From Chitinophaga niabensis (GTDB lineage Bacteria > Bacteroidota > Bacteroidia > Chitinophagales > Chitinophagaceae): 64,000 nucleotides of DNA. The translations under genes and the position numbers were made by a program. Positions 33,292-42,875 of the stretch are shown piece by piece; position 1 is the stretch's first letter, and the number at the start of each line of letters is the position of its first letter. The stretch covers positions 3,722,482-3,786,481 of the forward strand of contig NZ_FSRA01000001.1 of assembly GCF_900129465.1 (NCBI RefSeq), given 5' to 3'. The notes under the pieces were generated by a model that saw only the letters and a list, made by a program, of their open reading frames with translations, was not told the origin of the DNA and did not search any database.

Positions 33292-33323
33292 AAAAAGGCC
33301 CCGCTTTAATGCGGAGCCTTTTT
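33292..33323. terminator. Bidirectional terminator
   Basis: AAAAAGGC(C)CCGC-TTTAAT-GCGG(A)GCCTTTTT sits between two convergent genes and has T-runs for both strands. Confidence 0.88.
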
Positions 33324-33327
33324 CTTT

Positions 33328-34665
33328 TTAAACTATCTTAAACGTTTCTGTGAACTTGGTAGTGAAATTTCCTTTCCTGAAGTTCTCATCCTGCATCAAC
33401 TGCTGGTGGAACGGAATGGTTGTTTTAACCCCTTCGATCACGAACTCACTCAATGCCCTTTCCATTGTATTGATCGCCTCTTCCCGCGTTTGCGCAACGG
33501 CTATCACTTTAGATACCATGGAATCATAGTAAGGAGGAATTACGTAGCCTGCATAGATATGAGAATCCACCCGCACACCATGACCGCCCGGTGTGTGTAA
33601 CACCGTTATACGGCCCGGAGAAGGGCGGAAATCGTTATGTGGATCTTCTGCATTGATACGGCATTCGATCGCGTGCATTTGCGGCGTATAGTTCTTACCG
33701 GAAATTGGAATACCGGCAGCAATTTTGATCTGTTCTTTGATCAGGTCGAAATTGATCACCTCTTCCGTAACACCGTGCTCCACCTGGATACGCGTGTTCA
33801 TTTCCATGAAGTAGAAGTTGCGGTGTTTATCTACCAGGAACTCAATCGTACCTACACTTTCGTAATTGATGGCGCTGGCAGCCCTGATAGCAGCCTCACC
33901 CATTTTCTCACGCAGTTCAGGCGTCATGAAAGGAGAAGGAGATTCTTCTACCAGTTTCTGGTGACGGCGTTGGATAGAGCAATCACGCTCGCTGAGGTGG
34001 CACACTTTGCCGTATTGGTCGCCGGCAATCTGGATCTCAATATGGCGGGGTTCTTCCACGAACTTTTCCATGTAAATGCCATCATTGCTGAAAGCAGCTT
34101 TTGCTTCTGCTTTAGCCATGTTGTAAGCATTCTCAATCTCATTTTCGTCCCATACAACCCGCATCCCTTTACCACCACCGCCGGCAGTAGCTTTCATGAT
34201 CACCGGCAGGCCCATGGATTTGGCAATTGATTTTGCTTCTTCCACGCTCTGCAAAAGCCCGTCTGATCCGGGAATAACCGGAACGCCGGCTTTGATCATC
34301 GTTTCCTTAGCGGTTATCTTGTCTCCCATTTTACGGATCATCTCCGGTGTGGGGCCAATGAACTTAATGCCGTGTTCTCCGCAGATCTCTGCAAAACGGG
34401 CATTCTCTGCCAGGAAACCATAACCGGGATGGATAGCATCTGCATTGGTGATCTCTGCAGCTGCCATCAGGTGAGGTATGTTAAGGTAAGAATCGCTGCT
34501 CTGTGGTTTTCCAATACATACGGCTTCGTCTGCAAATCTAACGTGCAGGCTGTCTTTATCCGCCGTTGAATATACTGCCACCGTTTTGATGCCCATTTCC
34601 TTACAGGTACGGATGATCCGCAGGGCAATTTCGCCACGGTTGGCGATCAGTATCTTTTTGAACAT
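33328..34665 (-). CDS. accC: Biotin carboxylase (acetyl-CoA carboxylase)
   Basis: A 445-residue subunit of acetyl-CoA carboxylase that carboxylates biotin on AccB at the expense of ATP and bicarbonate. Start [21 protein letters not shown] is diagnostic. The ATP-grasp part contains the glycine-rich [27 protein letters not shown], and [18 protein letters not shown]. Then [18 protein letters not shown] carries the metal ligands. Length is normal. It follows accB (78 bp) in an efp-accB-accC gene order on the minus strand. Confidence 0.98.
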   Translation of the reverse strand: MFKKILIANRGEIALRIIRTCKEMGIKTVAVYSTADKDSLHVRFADEAVCIGKPQSSDSYLNIPHLMAAAEITNADAIHPGYGFLAENARFAEICGEHGIKFIGPTPEMIRKMGDKITAKETMIKAGVPVIPGSDGLLQSVEEAKSIAKSMGLPVIMKATAGGGGKGMRVVWDENEIENAYNMAKAEAKAAFSNDGIYMEKFVEEPRHIEIQIAGDQYGKVCHLSERDCSIQRRHQKLVEESPSPFMTPELREKMGEAAIRAASAINYESVGTIEFLVDKHRNFYFMEMNTRIQVEHGVTEEVINFDLIKEQIKIAAGIPISGKNYTPQMHAIECRINAEDPHNDFRPSPGRITVLHTPGGHGVRVDSHIYAGYVIPPYYDSMVSKVIAVAQTREEAINTMERALSEFVIEGVKTTIPFHQQLMQDENFRKGNFTTKFTETFKIV

Positions 34666-34743
34666 GTTTTTCTTATAGGTTATAAAAACTCAAAGGAAAA
34701 AGGTTGCAAGCAACCTTACAACCTTCCTACCACTATCAAAGAG

Positions 34744-35226
34744 TTATGGTTCTACCAGGAACAAAGGCTGGTCGTATTCTACCGGAGAAGCGTCGTCTAC
34801 CAATACTTTCACGATCTTACCACTTACTTCGCTTTCAATTTCATTGAACAGTTTCATGGCTTCGATGATGCACACCACCTTACCGGTAGTTACTTCATCA
34901 CCTACATTCACGAAAGCCGCTTTATCAGGTCCTGCACTACGGTAGAAAGTACCGATCATAGGTGATTTGATAGTGATCAGGTTACTGCTGGCAGCAGGAG
35001 GAGCTGTGGCAGCAGGAGTGCTGGCTGCGGGAGCCGTGGCAGCGGGTTGCTGGGCTACTGCTACAGGCTGCTGAACCGCTTGCATAGCCGGTACTGTTAC
35101 AATCTGCTGTACTTCGTTATCCTTCTGTTTTATAGTTATTTTAAACTGGTCCTGCTCAATGCTCAGTTCGCTGATATTTGACTTGTTGATCATTTTAATC
35201 AGCTCCTGAATCTGTTTAAAGTCCAT
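34744..35226 (-). CDS. accB: Biotin carboxyl carrier protein
   Basis: A 160-residue carrier of acetyl-CoA carboxylase. The N-terminal segment [18 protein letters not shown] precedes an Ala/Pro/Gln-rich linker (about residues 45-80, [20 protein letters not shown]). The biotinyl domain follows, with [15 protein letters not shown]; the lysine of MKL is the biotinylation site. The swinging-arm layout is standard. It is the middle gene of efp-accB-accC. Confidence 0.96.
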   Translation of the reverse strand: MDFKQIQELIKMINKSNISELSIEQDQFKITIKQKDNEVQQIVTVPAMQAVQQPVAVAQQPAATAPAASTPAATAPPAASSNLITIKSPMIGTFYRSAGPDKAAFVNVGDEVTTGKVVCIIEAMKLFNEIESEVSGKIVKVLVDDASPVEYDQPLFLVEP

Positions 35227-35289
35227 GTAGACAGTTTTTGGTTTTAGTAATTTGCTGGTTCTCTGTGATAGAAATAGATAAGTATATGG

Positions 35290-35856
35290 CTATTCTTTTA
35301 CTCTCTCGATATAGTCACCTGTTTTGGTGTTCACACGGATCAATTCTCCCTCATTCACAAATAAAGGTACCATTACTGTAGCGCCACCTTCAACGGTAGC
35401 TGGTTTCAAGGTACGGGTTGCAGTATCACCTTTCATGCCGGGCTCGGAATAAGTTACTTTCAGTACAATCTTGTCCGGCAACTCTACACCCATTGGCAGT
35501 TCAGTTTCTGTGTTGATGGAGATAGACACCTCATCACCGTCTTTCAGGAACTGGGGTGCGTCTATCATTGATTCATTCACAACTATCTGCTCAAAGGTTT
35601 CTTTATCCATGAAGTTGTAACCGCTCTCATCTTTGTATAAATACTGATAAGCTTTCTTTTCCACACGAACCGGGAAGATGTTATCTCCGGAGTTCCAGGT
35701 ATGCTCAATTGAACGGTTGTTATCAACGCCTTTCAATTTAGCCCACACTTTTGCAGCTGCACGGGCGGTTTTGTTCTGACCAAACTCTACAACAGAATAT
35801 AAGCTGTTATCCAGCTTAATGATTAATCCTGTTCTGATATCTGCGGTGGTAGCCAT
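35290..35856 (-). CDS. efp: Elongation factor P with an arginine-tipped loop
   Basis: A 188-residue three-domain beta-barrel protein that rescues ribosomes stalled at polyproline. MATTADIRTGLIIKLDN begins the KOW-like domain I; the remainder ends with VPLFVNEGELIRVNTKTG, the usual domain III signature. The loop that enters the peptidyl-transferase centre reads FGQNKTARAAAKVWAKL. In common EF-P the equivalent is PGKG with a lysine that is modified; here the aligned residues are T-A-R-A with Arg32. Arg at this place is characteristic of the EarP-rhamnosylated subfamily, although the flanking sequence differs. No modification enzyme is nearby. First gene of efp-accB-accC. Confidence 0.95.
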   Translation of the reverse strand: MATTADIRTGLIIKLDNSLYSVVEFGQNKTARAAAKVWAKLKGVDNNRSIEHTWNSGDNIFPVRVEKKAYQYLYKDESGYNFMDKETFEQIVVNESMIDAPQFLKDGDEVSISINTETELPMGVELPDKIVLKVTYSEPGMKGDTATRTLKPATVEGGATVMVPLFVNEGELIRVNTKTGDYIERVKE

Positions 35857-35899
35857 AAAAGGTCACTGATTTTAAAGTTAAAAATTTACGTTAGGATTG

Positions 35900-35929
35900 C
35901 AAAAGTAAAAATTTTCGCATATGAACAAA
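35900..35929 (-). promoter_or_regulatory. Promoter of the efp-accB-accC operon
   Basis: Reverse strand: TTTG (35929-35926), 18 nt, TACTTTTG (35907-35900), an exact TAnnTTTG match, about 45 bp before efp. Confidence 0.7.
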
Positions 35930-36013
35930 CAAAACTTATCGGAAATTCCACAAAAGCGGTATAGTTTTGGTGCTGTTATAGCAGATTGATTATCACTTTA
36001 ACAATATAAAAAT

Positions 36014-36517
36014 ATGAAAATGAGAAGATGGATGTTCCTGCTTTTATGCCTTCCAACCCTACTGAAAGCACAAACCAACACTAATACAACCACCAATATT
36101 TCTCCTTTTAAGCAATATTCGATCATTTCTCCCCTGCCGCTGACATTATACGACGGTAGTACCTTTTCCAAGAACGACCTCCCCAAAAACAAGCCTGTAC
36201 TGGTATTTGTTTTCAGCGTGGAGTGCGATCACTGCGCCCATATGACAGAGGAGATCCTCAAAAACATCGGCAAGTTCGGAAAAACCCAGCTATTAATGAT
36301 CACTCCTTTTAAATTGGAGCGAATGAAGGCCTGGTACGACGAATATAAGATCAAAAACTACCCCAATATTATCATGGCGGCCGAGCCCACAAGGCAGATC
36401 CTGTCTTATTACGACCTCCACAACTTCCCCGGAACTTACATTTATAATAAGAAGCACCGGTTGGAAGCGGACTACGAAGGTACCGTTAAACTGGACACAT
36501 TGTTAAAGCACTTGTAA
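36014..36517 (+). CDS. Exported thioredoxin-like protein (CDHC active site)
   Basis: A 167-residue protein with a signal peptide (MKMRRWMFLLLCLPTLLKAQ) and a thioredoxin-like core. The redox motif is FSVECDHCAHM, a CxxC with sequence CDHC (about residues 72-75), and the cis-proline segment is NFPGTYIYNKKHR near residue 140. This resembles TlpA/ResA-type periplasmic thiol oxidoreductases. The short insert before the motif (LPKNKPVLVFVF) is normal for the family. No partner gene suggests a substrate. It precedes mdh on the same strand. Confidence 0.82.
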   Translation: MKMRRWMFLLLCLPTLLKAQTNTNTTTNISPFKQYSIISPLPLTLYDGSTFSKNDLPKNKPVLVFVFSVECDHCAHMTEEILKNIGKFGKTQLLMITPFKLERMKAWYDEYKIKNYPNIIMAAEPTRQILSYYDLHNFPGTYIYNKKHRLEADYEGTVKLDTLLKHL

Positions 36518-36586
36518 ATTTCCCGTTTAGCCTGATCGAATTGGGAATTTTTAGGGGAATTGGCTGAAATTCACGTTCCGATGTCC

Positions 36587-36594
36587 TACTTTTG
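36587..36594 (+). promoter_or_regulatory. -7 box upstream of mdh
   Basis: TACTTTTG matches TAnnTTTG, about 45 bp before the mdh ATG. A TTG lies 24 nt upstream, slightly too far. Confidence 0.5.
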
Positions 36595-36638
36595 TTTTCC
36601 AAATTTATTCTTCACCTTTTTTAAAATACTCAGATACG

Positions 36639-37577
36639 ATGAAAGTTACTGTTGTAGGAGCTGGTAATGTAGGTGCAACCTGTGCCAATGTGCTGGCCCA
36701 CAGAGATTTCTTGCAGGAAGTAGTTTTGCTTGACATCAAGGAAGGCACTGCAGAAGGTAAGGCACTGGACACGTGGCAGCAAGCGCCCATTGATTATTAC
36801 AGCACAAAGGTGACCGGTGTTACCAACGATTACACCAAGACCGCCAACAGCGATGTTGTAGTGATCACCTCTGGTCTCCCCCGCAAACCGGGTATGAGCC
36901 GGGACGATTTGATCTCCACCAATGCCAATATCGTAAAATCTGTGACAGAGAATGTTACCAAACACTCTCCTAACGCTATTATCATCATCGTATCCAATCC
37001 TTTGGATGTAATGACCTACTGCTCTTACCTGACTGCCAAGAAAGACAGCAGCAAGGTATTCGGTATGGCAGGCATCCTGGATACAGCCCGTTACCGTGCC
37101 TTCCTGGCAGACGAGATCGGCTGTTCTCCGAAGGACATCCAGGCTATCCTGATGGGCGGCCACGGCGATACCATGGTTCCGCTGCCACGTTACACCACCG
37201 TTTCCGGTATCCCGGTAACTGAACTGGTAGCAGCAGATAAACTGGAAGCTATCATCCAACGTACCAAAGTTGGTGGCGGTGAGATCGTGAACCTCCTGGG
37301 CACCTCTGCCTGGTATGCTCCCGGCGCTGCTGCGGCACAAATGGTAGAGGCCATCCTGAAAGATGAAAAACGCATCTTCCCTGTTTGCGCATGGCTTACC
37401 GGTGAATATGGCCTGAAAGATATCTACCTTGGCGTTCCGGTTGTACTGGGCAAGAATGGTATCGAAAAGATCATCGAACTACAACTGAATGCAGAAGAGA
37501 AAGCATTGCTTTCCACTTCAGCCGTACACGTGAAAGAAGTGATGGACGTACTGGACAATATGAAAACACCTGCTTAA
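36639..37577 (+). CDS. mdh: Malate dehydrogenase
   Basis: A 312-residue NAD-dependent enzyme of the citrate cycle, of the lactate-dehydrogenase-like class. Visible are the nucleotide fold MKVTVVGAGNVGATCANVLA, the substrate arginine in GLPRKPGMSRDDL (about residues 81-93), and the catalytic His in MGGHGDTMVPLPRY (about 172-185). Length and arrangement are typical. Its own promoter box and a strong terminator suggest a single-gene unit. Confidence 0.96.
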   Translation: MKVTVVGAGNVGATCANVLAHRDFLQEVVLLDIKEGTAEGKALDTWQQAPIDYYSTKVTGVTNDYTKTANSDVVVITSGLPRKPGMSRDDLISTNANIVKSVTENVTKHSPNAIIIIVSNPLDVMTYCSYLTAKKDSSKVFGMAGILDTARYRAFLADEIGCSPKDIQAILMGGHGDTMVPLPRYTTVSGIPVTELVAADKLEAIIQRTKVGGGEIVNLLGTSAWYAPGAAAAQMVEAILKDEKRIFPVCAWLTGEYGLKDIYLGVPVVLGKNGIEKIIELQLNAEEKALLSTSAVHVKEVMDVLDNMKTPA

Positions 37578-37602
37578 CCAGGGTTTAGCAGATACTTTAT
37601 AA

Positions 37603-37640
37603 AGAGAGCATCCCTTTACTAATGGGATGCTCTCTTTTTT
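37603..37640 (+). terminator. Terminator of mdh
   Basis: AGAGAGCATCCC and GGGATGCTCTCT, a 12-bp perfect stem, followed by TTTTTT. Confidence 0.93.
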
Positions 37641-37780
37641 GTAGAACTCCTACTACATATTTGAGCGTTATAACAACTGATCTTCGTAACTTTAGGGCGC
37701 GTTTAAGGTTAACAGTTTGTCAGGTACACCAATAGCACGGCCAGAATCTATATTACATCTCATCCCAAAAAGACCATATC

Positions 37781-38362
37781 ATGAAAAGGCTACTTTTTGT
37801 AGTGCTGATATGCAGCCCGCTAAGCATACTGGCACAGGCAGCAACATGGAAGGTAGACAGGGACCATTCTTCCGTTAATTTTTCTGTAGAACACCTGGTG
37901 ATCTCTGAAGTGGACGGTAGTTTTAAAAGTTTTGATGGTGAATTGAAGGCCGCCAAGCCGGATTTTTCAGATGCACGGATCAACTTTACAGTAGATGTAG
38001 CAAGCGTAAACACAGGCAATGACCCAAGAGACAAACACCTCAGATCAAATGATTTTTTAAATGCAGAGCAGTATCCCAAAATGTCGTTTAAAAGTGTTTC
38101 ACTTACCAAGGTTTCAGAAGGTAAATACTTACTGGAAGGAGATCTTACGATCCGTGACGTGACTAAACGGGTAAAATTCAATGTCAGCTACGGCGGTACT
38201 GTAAAAGATGCTGAAAACAAGCAACGGGCAGGATTCAAAGCAAATACTTACATCAACCGGTTTGATTATAACCTTAAATGGGATAAGCTCACCGAAGCAG
38301 GGGGAACAGTGGTGGACAAAATGGTGGACATAGAACTAAAACTAGAGTTTATTAAACAATAA
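37781..38362 (+). CDS. YceI-family exported lipocalin-like protein
   Basis: A 193-residue exported protein with signal peptide MKRLLFVVLICSPLSILAQA. The mature body starts ATWKVDRDHSSVNFSVEHLV, the YceI signature, and has the family's beta-barrel pattern (LRSNDFLNAEQYPKMSFKS). The family binds polyprenyl or isoprenoid lipids in the periplasm and is often stress-induced. A MarR-family regulator follows 100 bp downstream on the same strand, a frequent pairing that suggests regulation by it. Confidence 0.9.
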   Translation: MKRLLFVVLICSPLSILAQAATWKVDRDHSSVNFSVEHLVISEVDGSFKSFDGELKAAKPDFSDARINFTVDVASVNTGNDPRDKHLRSNDFLNAEQYPKMSFKSVSLTKVSEGKYLLEGDLTIRDVTKRVKFNVSYGGTVKDAENKQRAGFKANTYINRFDYNLKWDKLTEAGGTVVDKMVDIELKLEFIKQ

Positions 38363-38461
38363 CTGTGTAGAATTTACACGTAAACCTAACTGGATGAAGG
38401 CGTTAGCAATTGCGCTTTGTATCTCCATATCATTTAAATTGCGCTATATTTTTTGCCACAT

Positions 38462-38923
38462 ATGTCCAATATCGAAAAGCTGATTTCAATCAAAACCTTT
38501 ACCAGCGAGCACCACAAGGGGTTAATAAGTCTGATCTTCGTGGGGAACTGGATCATTTCAAAACACCAGCATTTTTTCAAGCAGTATGACATTACAATGC
38601 AGCAGTTCAACATCCTGCGGATCCTGCGCGGCCAACATCCAAAAGCAGCGAGCATCAATATGCTCAAAGAAAGGATGCTGGACAAAATGAGCGATGTTTC
38701 CCGCCTGGTGGAAAGATTGCGCAAAGCAGGTCTCGTGGAACGTAAAAGCTGTGAGCTGGACAGAAGAGCGGTAGACGTTATCATTTCACCCAAAGGCCTG
38801 CAGCTCCTCAAAACCATCGACGGGGAAATAGGTACGCTGGACGATACGTTGAAATCGTCCCTCAACGAAAAGGAAGTGGTACAGTTGAATAAATTGCTGG
38901 ATAAACTATTGAACGGTTATTAA
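38462..38923 (+). CDS. MarR-family transcriptional regulator
   Basis: A 153-residue winged-helix repressor beginning MSNIEKLISIKTF. The DNA-binding part has QQFNILRILRG, the recognition-helix region MSDVSRLVERLRKAGLVER and the wing CELDRRAVDVIISPKG (about residues 95-110). A start three codons earlier (38453) is possible. The gene follows a YceI protein, its likely target. It ends overlapping the convergent VOC-family gene by 4 bp. Confidence 0.88.
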   Translation: MSNIEKLISIKTFTSEHHKGLISLIFVGNWIISKHQHFFKQYDITMQQFNILRILRGQHPKAASINMLKERMLDKMSDVSRLVERLRKAGLVERKSCELDRRAVDVIISPKGLQLLKTIDGEIGTLDDTLKSSLNEKEVVQLNKLLDKLLNGY

Positions 38924-39300
38924 ACATCGTCCGCCAAAGGCTGTCCAAAATTGAGCACATACCCGTTGCAATCCCTGATTGCAAATTCGCGCATATTATA
39001 ATCGAAATCCTCTAAAGGGTATACGACATCTGTGGAATCCTTTAACCGTTCCCATAGCTGGGTAACATTATCTGTACGGAAATACAAACTCCCGGTTAAT
39101 GCGAGCGTTTGTTCATTCATATGCACATTAGGCAACCGGAACATGATAATAACCTCACCGTTACGCAGCGATGCCCAGCTAAAATCCCCCTCCTCATCCC
39201 GAAGGGAGTTATCCAATTCAAAACCAAGCGTGTTAATGTAAAAATCAATTGTTGCCTGCATATTACCCGTACTCAACATGGGCGTTAGGGAACTGAACAT
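38920..39300 (-). CDS. VOC-family (glyoxalase/bleomycin resistance-like) protein
   Basis: A 126-residue cytoplasmic protein with paired beta-alpha-beta-beta-beta units: MLSTGNMQATIDFYINTLGF then LYFRTDNVTQLWERLKD. Typical of vicinal-oxygen-chelate proteins, which include metal-dependent glyoxalases and drug-binding proteins. EFAIRDCNGYVLNFGQP near the C-terminus supplies the family's usual metal-ligand Asp/Glu region. Substrate unknown. It lies 2 bp downstream of the MFS transporter and is probably co-transcribed with it. Confidence 0.8.
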   Translation of the reverse strand: MFSSLTPMLSTGNMQATIDFYINTLGFELDNSLRDEEGDFSWASLRNGEVIIMFRLPNVHMNEQTLALTGSLYFRTDNVTQLWERLKDSTDVVYPLEDFDYNMREFAIRDCNGYVLNFGQPLADDV

Positions 39301-39302
39301 AA

Positions 39303-40553
39303 TTATGTTTCTTCTACATAATCAAGGTCCTTGCCAAATGTTTCCTGCATAGAGAATGCGAAAACGAAAGCCAATGCGATACAAACAATACCGGTGATGA
39401 AACCACTGTGCAGATAACTGACACCTGCCGTCTGCAAACCGGTGAAAAGTAAGGAGATCACCGGAAGCAATCCCCGTGCATAGTTAGGAACAGTAGTGGC
39501 AGCCGTTGCACGCAGGTTGGTACCAAACTGCTCTGCAGCCACTGTTACAAATATCGCCCAGAACCCAACACTAAAGCCCATCAGGCCGCAGATGGTATAG
39601 AATGCGGTGGCGGAGATCCCGTATGCGTTAAAGTATAAAATAACACTGATCAGGGTAAGGGTATAAAAGATATATAACACCTTCTTTCTGCTGCGCATCA
39701 TCTGGCTGATAAAGCCACTGGCAAAATCGCCGAAAGTAAGCGCTGCATAACAGATCATAATGGCCTTGCCCGGATCAATAGCCCCTTCTACGCCCATTTC
39801 CTTTGCAAATTTATTAGAGAAGGTCATAAGGATCCCCACAACGAACCAGGTAGGCAGGCCTATCATAATACATTTCAGGTAACGGAAGAAACGCTCCTTG
39901 CTGGTGAAGAATTTAAAGTAGTTACCACGACTTACATTTCCGCTTTGCTTGATACTATTATACATGCCGGACTCTACCACACTCACCCGCAGGATCAGTA
40001 ATGCGAGGCCCAAGGATCCGCCGATATAATAACAAATGCGCCAGTTGTCCCCGAAATACTCTGAGACGAAATAAGCAACCACTGCACCGGAGATCCCCAC
40101 GCTGGCCACGATCATGGTACCCAGGCCACGTTTTTCTTTTGGCAGTATTTCCGAAACCAGGGTGATACCAGCGCCCAATTCACCAGCCAGCCCCAACCCG
40201 GCCACAAAACGCCAGATCATATACCATGCAATGGCATGCTCGCCACCGATCATACCATTGGCAATATTAGCCACAGAATACAAAAGGATAGAGCCAAACA
40301 GTACGGATAAACGCCCGCGTTTATCTCCCAGCACTCCCCATATGATGCCACCAATAAGCATACCCACCATCTGGATGTTGATGAGGTACATGCCTATCCT
40401 GTCTACATCATCACCCGTAACACCAAGGGATGTAAGGCTTTTAATACGTATAATACCAAATAAGAGAAGATCGTAGATGTCTACAAAATAACCCAGAGAT
40501 GCTACAATAACAGCTGCATTAATCAGCTTAACGGGTTTGCCGGCGGAATTCAT
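39303..40553 (-). CDS. Major facilitator superfamily transporter
   Basis: A 416-residue 12-helix membrane protein. The N-terminal loop YFVDIYDLLLFGIIRIKSL and the loop-2 motif WGVLGDKRGRLSVLFGS fit the metabolite:proton symporter branch (sugar-porter-like, as in proline/betaine or benzoate carriers). An acidic residue in helix 1 (D29) is present. The substrate is not deducible. It is followed by a VOC-family gene in the same direction, and preceded by a bidirectional hairpin shared with the dedA gene. Confidence 0.82.
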   Translation of the reverse strand: MNSAGKPVKLINAAVIVASLGYFVDIYDLLLFGIIRIKSLTSLGVTGDDVDRIGMYLINIQMVGMLIGGIIWGVLGDKRGRLSVLFGSILLYSVANIANGMIGGEHAIAWYMIWRFVAGLGLAGELGAGITLVSEILPKEKRGLGTMIVASVGISGAVVAYFVSEYFGDNWRICYYIGGSLGLALLILRVSVVESGMYNSIKQSGNVSRGNYFKFFTSKERFFRYLKCIMIGLPTWFVVGILMTFSNKFAKEMGVEGAIDPGKAIMICYAALTFGDFASGFISQMMRSRKKVLYIFYTLTLISVILYFNAYGISATAFYTICGLMGFSVGFWAIFVTVAAEQFGTNLRATAATTVPNYARGLLPVISLLFTGLQTAGVSYLHSGFITGIVCIALAFVFAFSMQETFGKDLDYVEET

Positions 40554-40587
40554 AAAGGTTGATATTTAATGGTATACCCTAAAAAAG

Positions 40588-40616
40588 AAAGAGACACAAA
40601 ATAATTGTGTCTCTTT
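40588..40616 (-). terminator. Terminator of the DedA gene
   Basis: AAAGAGACACAA-AATAA-TTGTGTCTCTTT, a perfect 11- to 12-bp stem with flanking T/A-runs, 17 bp past the dedA-type stop codon. Confidence 0.85.
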
Positions 40617-40632
40617 ATATTATGAAATAATA

Positions 40633-41334
40633 TTACGATTTTATTTCTTCTTTTTCTACAGGTGGCTCTATTGGATTGCCAAATTCATCAAAATGAGCGT
40701 GTATTGTACTTTTCCCAAATACCAGTTTAATGATCACAGGCAGGGTGGTGATCACCACAATAATGATAATGATCCATTCCAGGTGATCCTTCAGGTTCGG
40801 GAACGCTTTGTTCAGGTAATGACCTGCGAGCATCATGGAAAAAACCCAGGATATAGAGCCTACCACATTCCAGAACATAAATTTCTTACGCTCCATATTT
40901 ACAATCCCTGCAACTATAGGCGTGAACGTACGAACTACCGGCAGGAAGCGCGCAATGAAAACTGCTCCCGCACCATATTTGTCAAAAACCTCTTTGGCTT
41001 GCCAAAGGTGTTTCTTCTTAAATAAGAAAGTATCTTTTCTTTTAAATAAGAGCGGACCTGATTTCTTACCGAACCAGAAACCAACCATATTACCCAGGAT
41101 ACCCATGATCGCAATCAGGGCCATTATTACTACAAAGGGCATATTAAAAAAGCTCGCGCTTAATTCTTCTCCATAAATACCAGCCACAAAAAGCAGGGAG
41201 TCCCCCGGAAGGAAGAAACCTACAAACAGCCCTGTTTCAGCAAAAATAATTCCCAGGATCAGATACAATCCTCCATGTTGAATAATCCACTCCGGACTAA
41301 TTAAATGTTTAAAAAACTCAATGATCTGATCCAT
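40633..41334 (-). CDS. DedA-family inner-membrane protein
   Basis: A 233-residue membrane protein of the DedA/VTT family with about five hydrophobic segments. The family signature FGKKSGPLLFKRKDTFLFKK followed by GAGAVFIARFLPVVRTFTPI and VAGIVNMERKKFMFWNVVG is clear. Members are lipid-scramblase-like flippases (undecaprenyl phosphate or phospholipid) and help maintain the proton gradient. Which lipid is unknown here. C-terminus is hydrophilic and acidic (EEIKS). Confidence 0.9.
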   Translation of the reverse strand: MDQIIEFFKHLISPEWIIQHGGLYLILGIIFAETGLFVGFFLPGDSLLFVAGIYGEELSASFFNMPFVVIMALIAIMGILGNMVGFWFGKKSGPLLFKRKDTFLFKKKHLWQAKEVFDKYGAGAVFIARFLPVVRTFTPIVAGIVNMERKKFMFWNVVGSISWVFSMMLAGHYLNKAFPNLKDHLEWIIIIIVVITTLPVIIKLVFGKSTIHAHFDEFGNPIEPPVEKEEIKS

Positions 41335-41417
41335 GCTAATGTTTAAAAAATTGAATAGACGGCCAAAAATAGCCTATTATTTGTCAAGACTAAGTTAATA
41401 TTTTATGAAAAGCCGCA

Positions 41418-42797
41418 CTAGGCTTTTGTTTCAGGCGGAAGCTTGGTAAAGTCAACTTCCCCTTCCCACCTGCCGATCACCGCAGTGGCCAGGCAATTTC
41501 CTATCACATTCACGGAAGTACGCGCCATGTCCATCAGTTCATCAATACCCAGGATCAGGAAAACGGGCCAGGTAGGCAGGTCAAAGGAATGTACCGTACC
41601 TAAAATAATCACCAGCGTAGCCCGGGGTACACCGGCCACACCTTTACTGGTCAGCATCAGGGTAAAAACCATCAGGATCTGCTGGCCCCAGCTAAGCGGA
41701 TGGCCTGCAGCCTGGGCAACAAATATAGAGGCCAGCGCCAGGTATAAGGTAGAACCGTCCAGGTTGAAACTATATCCCGTTGGCATTACGAAAGCGATCA
41801 CTTTACGAGGTACTCCCATCCTTTCCATAGCCTCCATGGCTTTTGGCAGGGCAGACTCGGAACTGGTGGTGGCAAAGGCAATAGATACCGGCTCGGAGAT
41901 CTCCCGGATAAATCTGCCAATAGGCAGTTTGATGATCAGGGCTACCGGCACAAACACAATAAGCATGAAAGCCAGGAGGGCTACATACAATGTGGCCAGC
42001 AATTGTAAAAGATTACCCAATACGGCTAAACCGCCATGCCCTACGGTAAAGGCTATTGCAGCTCCTACCCCTATCGGGGCATAATACATTACAATATTGG
42101 TGAACTTAAACATCACCTCGGACAGGCTTTCACAAAAGCTAAGCATAGGCCCGCGGAACTTTTCCTTCACCAGTAATAAGGAAATACCAAAGATCACACT
42201 GAACACCACTATGGGAAGGATGTCCCCATGGTAAATGGATTTGGCGATATTTTCAGGGAACACATGCAGCACCACATCCTGCCAGTTCTGAGGTTTGGTT
42301 TCCGGAAGTTTTTCATGTAAGGCATTGGGTGGCATATTGATCCCAACACCCGCCTGGCTGATATTGATAGCGGCAAGACCTATAAATAAAGCGATAGTAG
42401 TAACGATCTCAAAGTAGAGCAGGGACTTCCAGCCCATCCTTCCCACCTGCTTGATATCCGAATGACCGGCAATACCTACCACCAGCGTACCAAATAACAA
42501 GGGGGCAATAATGGTTTTGATCATGGACAGGAAGATCTTGCTCATCACCTGGAAGTTGACAGCAACTCCTGGCCAATCGTGCCCCACTTCTGCACCAACC
42601 ACCATACTTACCAGGATCCAGGTTGTGAGTGAGCGTTTTTTGATAGCAAACCATATAATGGAAGCAATTGCCAGCCAGCGGCTAACGGCCAGCCCTGCCC
42701 CCGGAATGCTGACCAGGTCAAGATGCACCAGGGTATGAAGGATAGCAACGATAGATATAAGGACCAATGCAATGAGGGCTGCCTGCTTCTTATTCAT
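41418..42797 (-). CDS. Dicarboxylate/glutamate:cation symporter
   Basis: A 459-residue symporter of the DAACS family (GltP/DctA type). Eight membrane segments and re-entrant loops are expected; the serine-rich re-entrant motif appears as FATTSSESALPKAMEAM, and the second substrate-binding region as PTGYSFNLDGSTLYLALAS. The family imports acidic amino acids or C4-dicarboxylates with protons or sodium. Two extra hydrophobic segments at the N-terminus (residues 1-65) make it longer than GltP. It is divergent from an amino-acid permease. Confidence 0.9.
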   Translation of the reverse strand: MNKKQAALIALVLISIVAILHTLVHLDLVSIPGAGLAVSRWLAIASIIWFAIKKRSLTTWILVSMVVGAEVGHDWPGVAVNFQVMSKIFLSMIKTIIAPLLFGTLVVGIAGHSDIKQVGRMGWKSLLYFEIVTTIALFIGLAAINISQAGVGINMPPNALHEKLPETKPQNWQDVVLHVFPENIAKSIYHGDILPIVVFSVIFGISLLLVKEKFRGPMLSFCESLSEVMFKFTNIVMYYAPIGVGAAIAFTVGHGGLAVLGNLLQLLATLYVALLAFMLIVFVPVALIIKLPIGRFIREISEPVSIAFATTSSESALPKAMEAMERMGVPRKVIAFVMPTGYSFNLDGSTLYLALASIFVAQAAGHPLSWGQQILMVFTLMLTSKGVAGVPRATLVIILGTVHSFDLPTWPVFLILGIDELMDMARTSVNVIGNCLATAVIGRWEGEVDFTKLPPETKA

Positions 42798-42875
42798 TAG
42801 AGGTGGTTTAGTTTAGTGTAATAACGCAAAAAAATCGCCCAAAAATAAGGTTCTGGACGGAAAATCCCCATAAAA

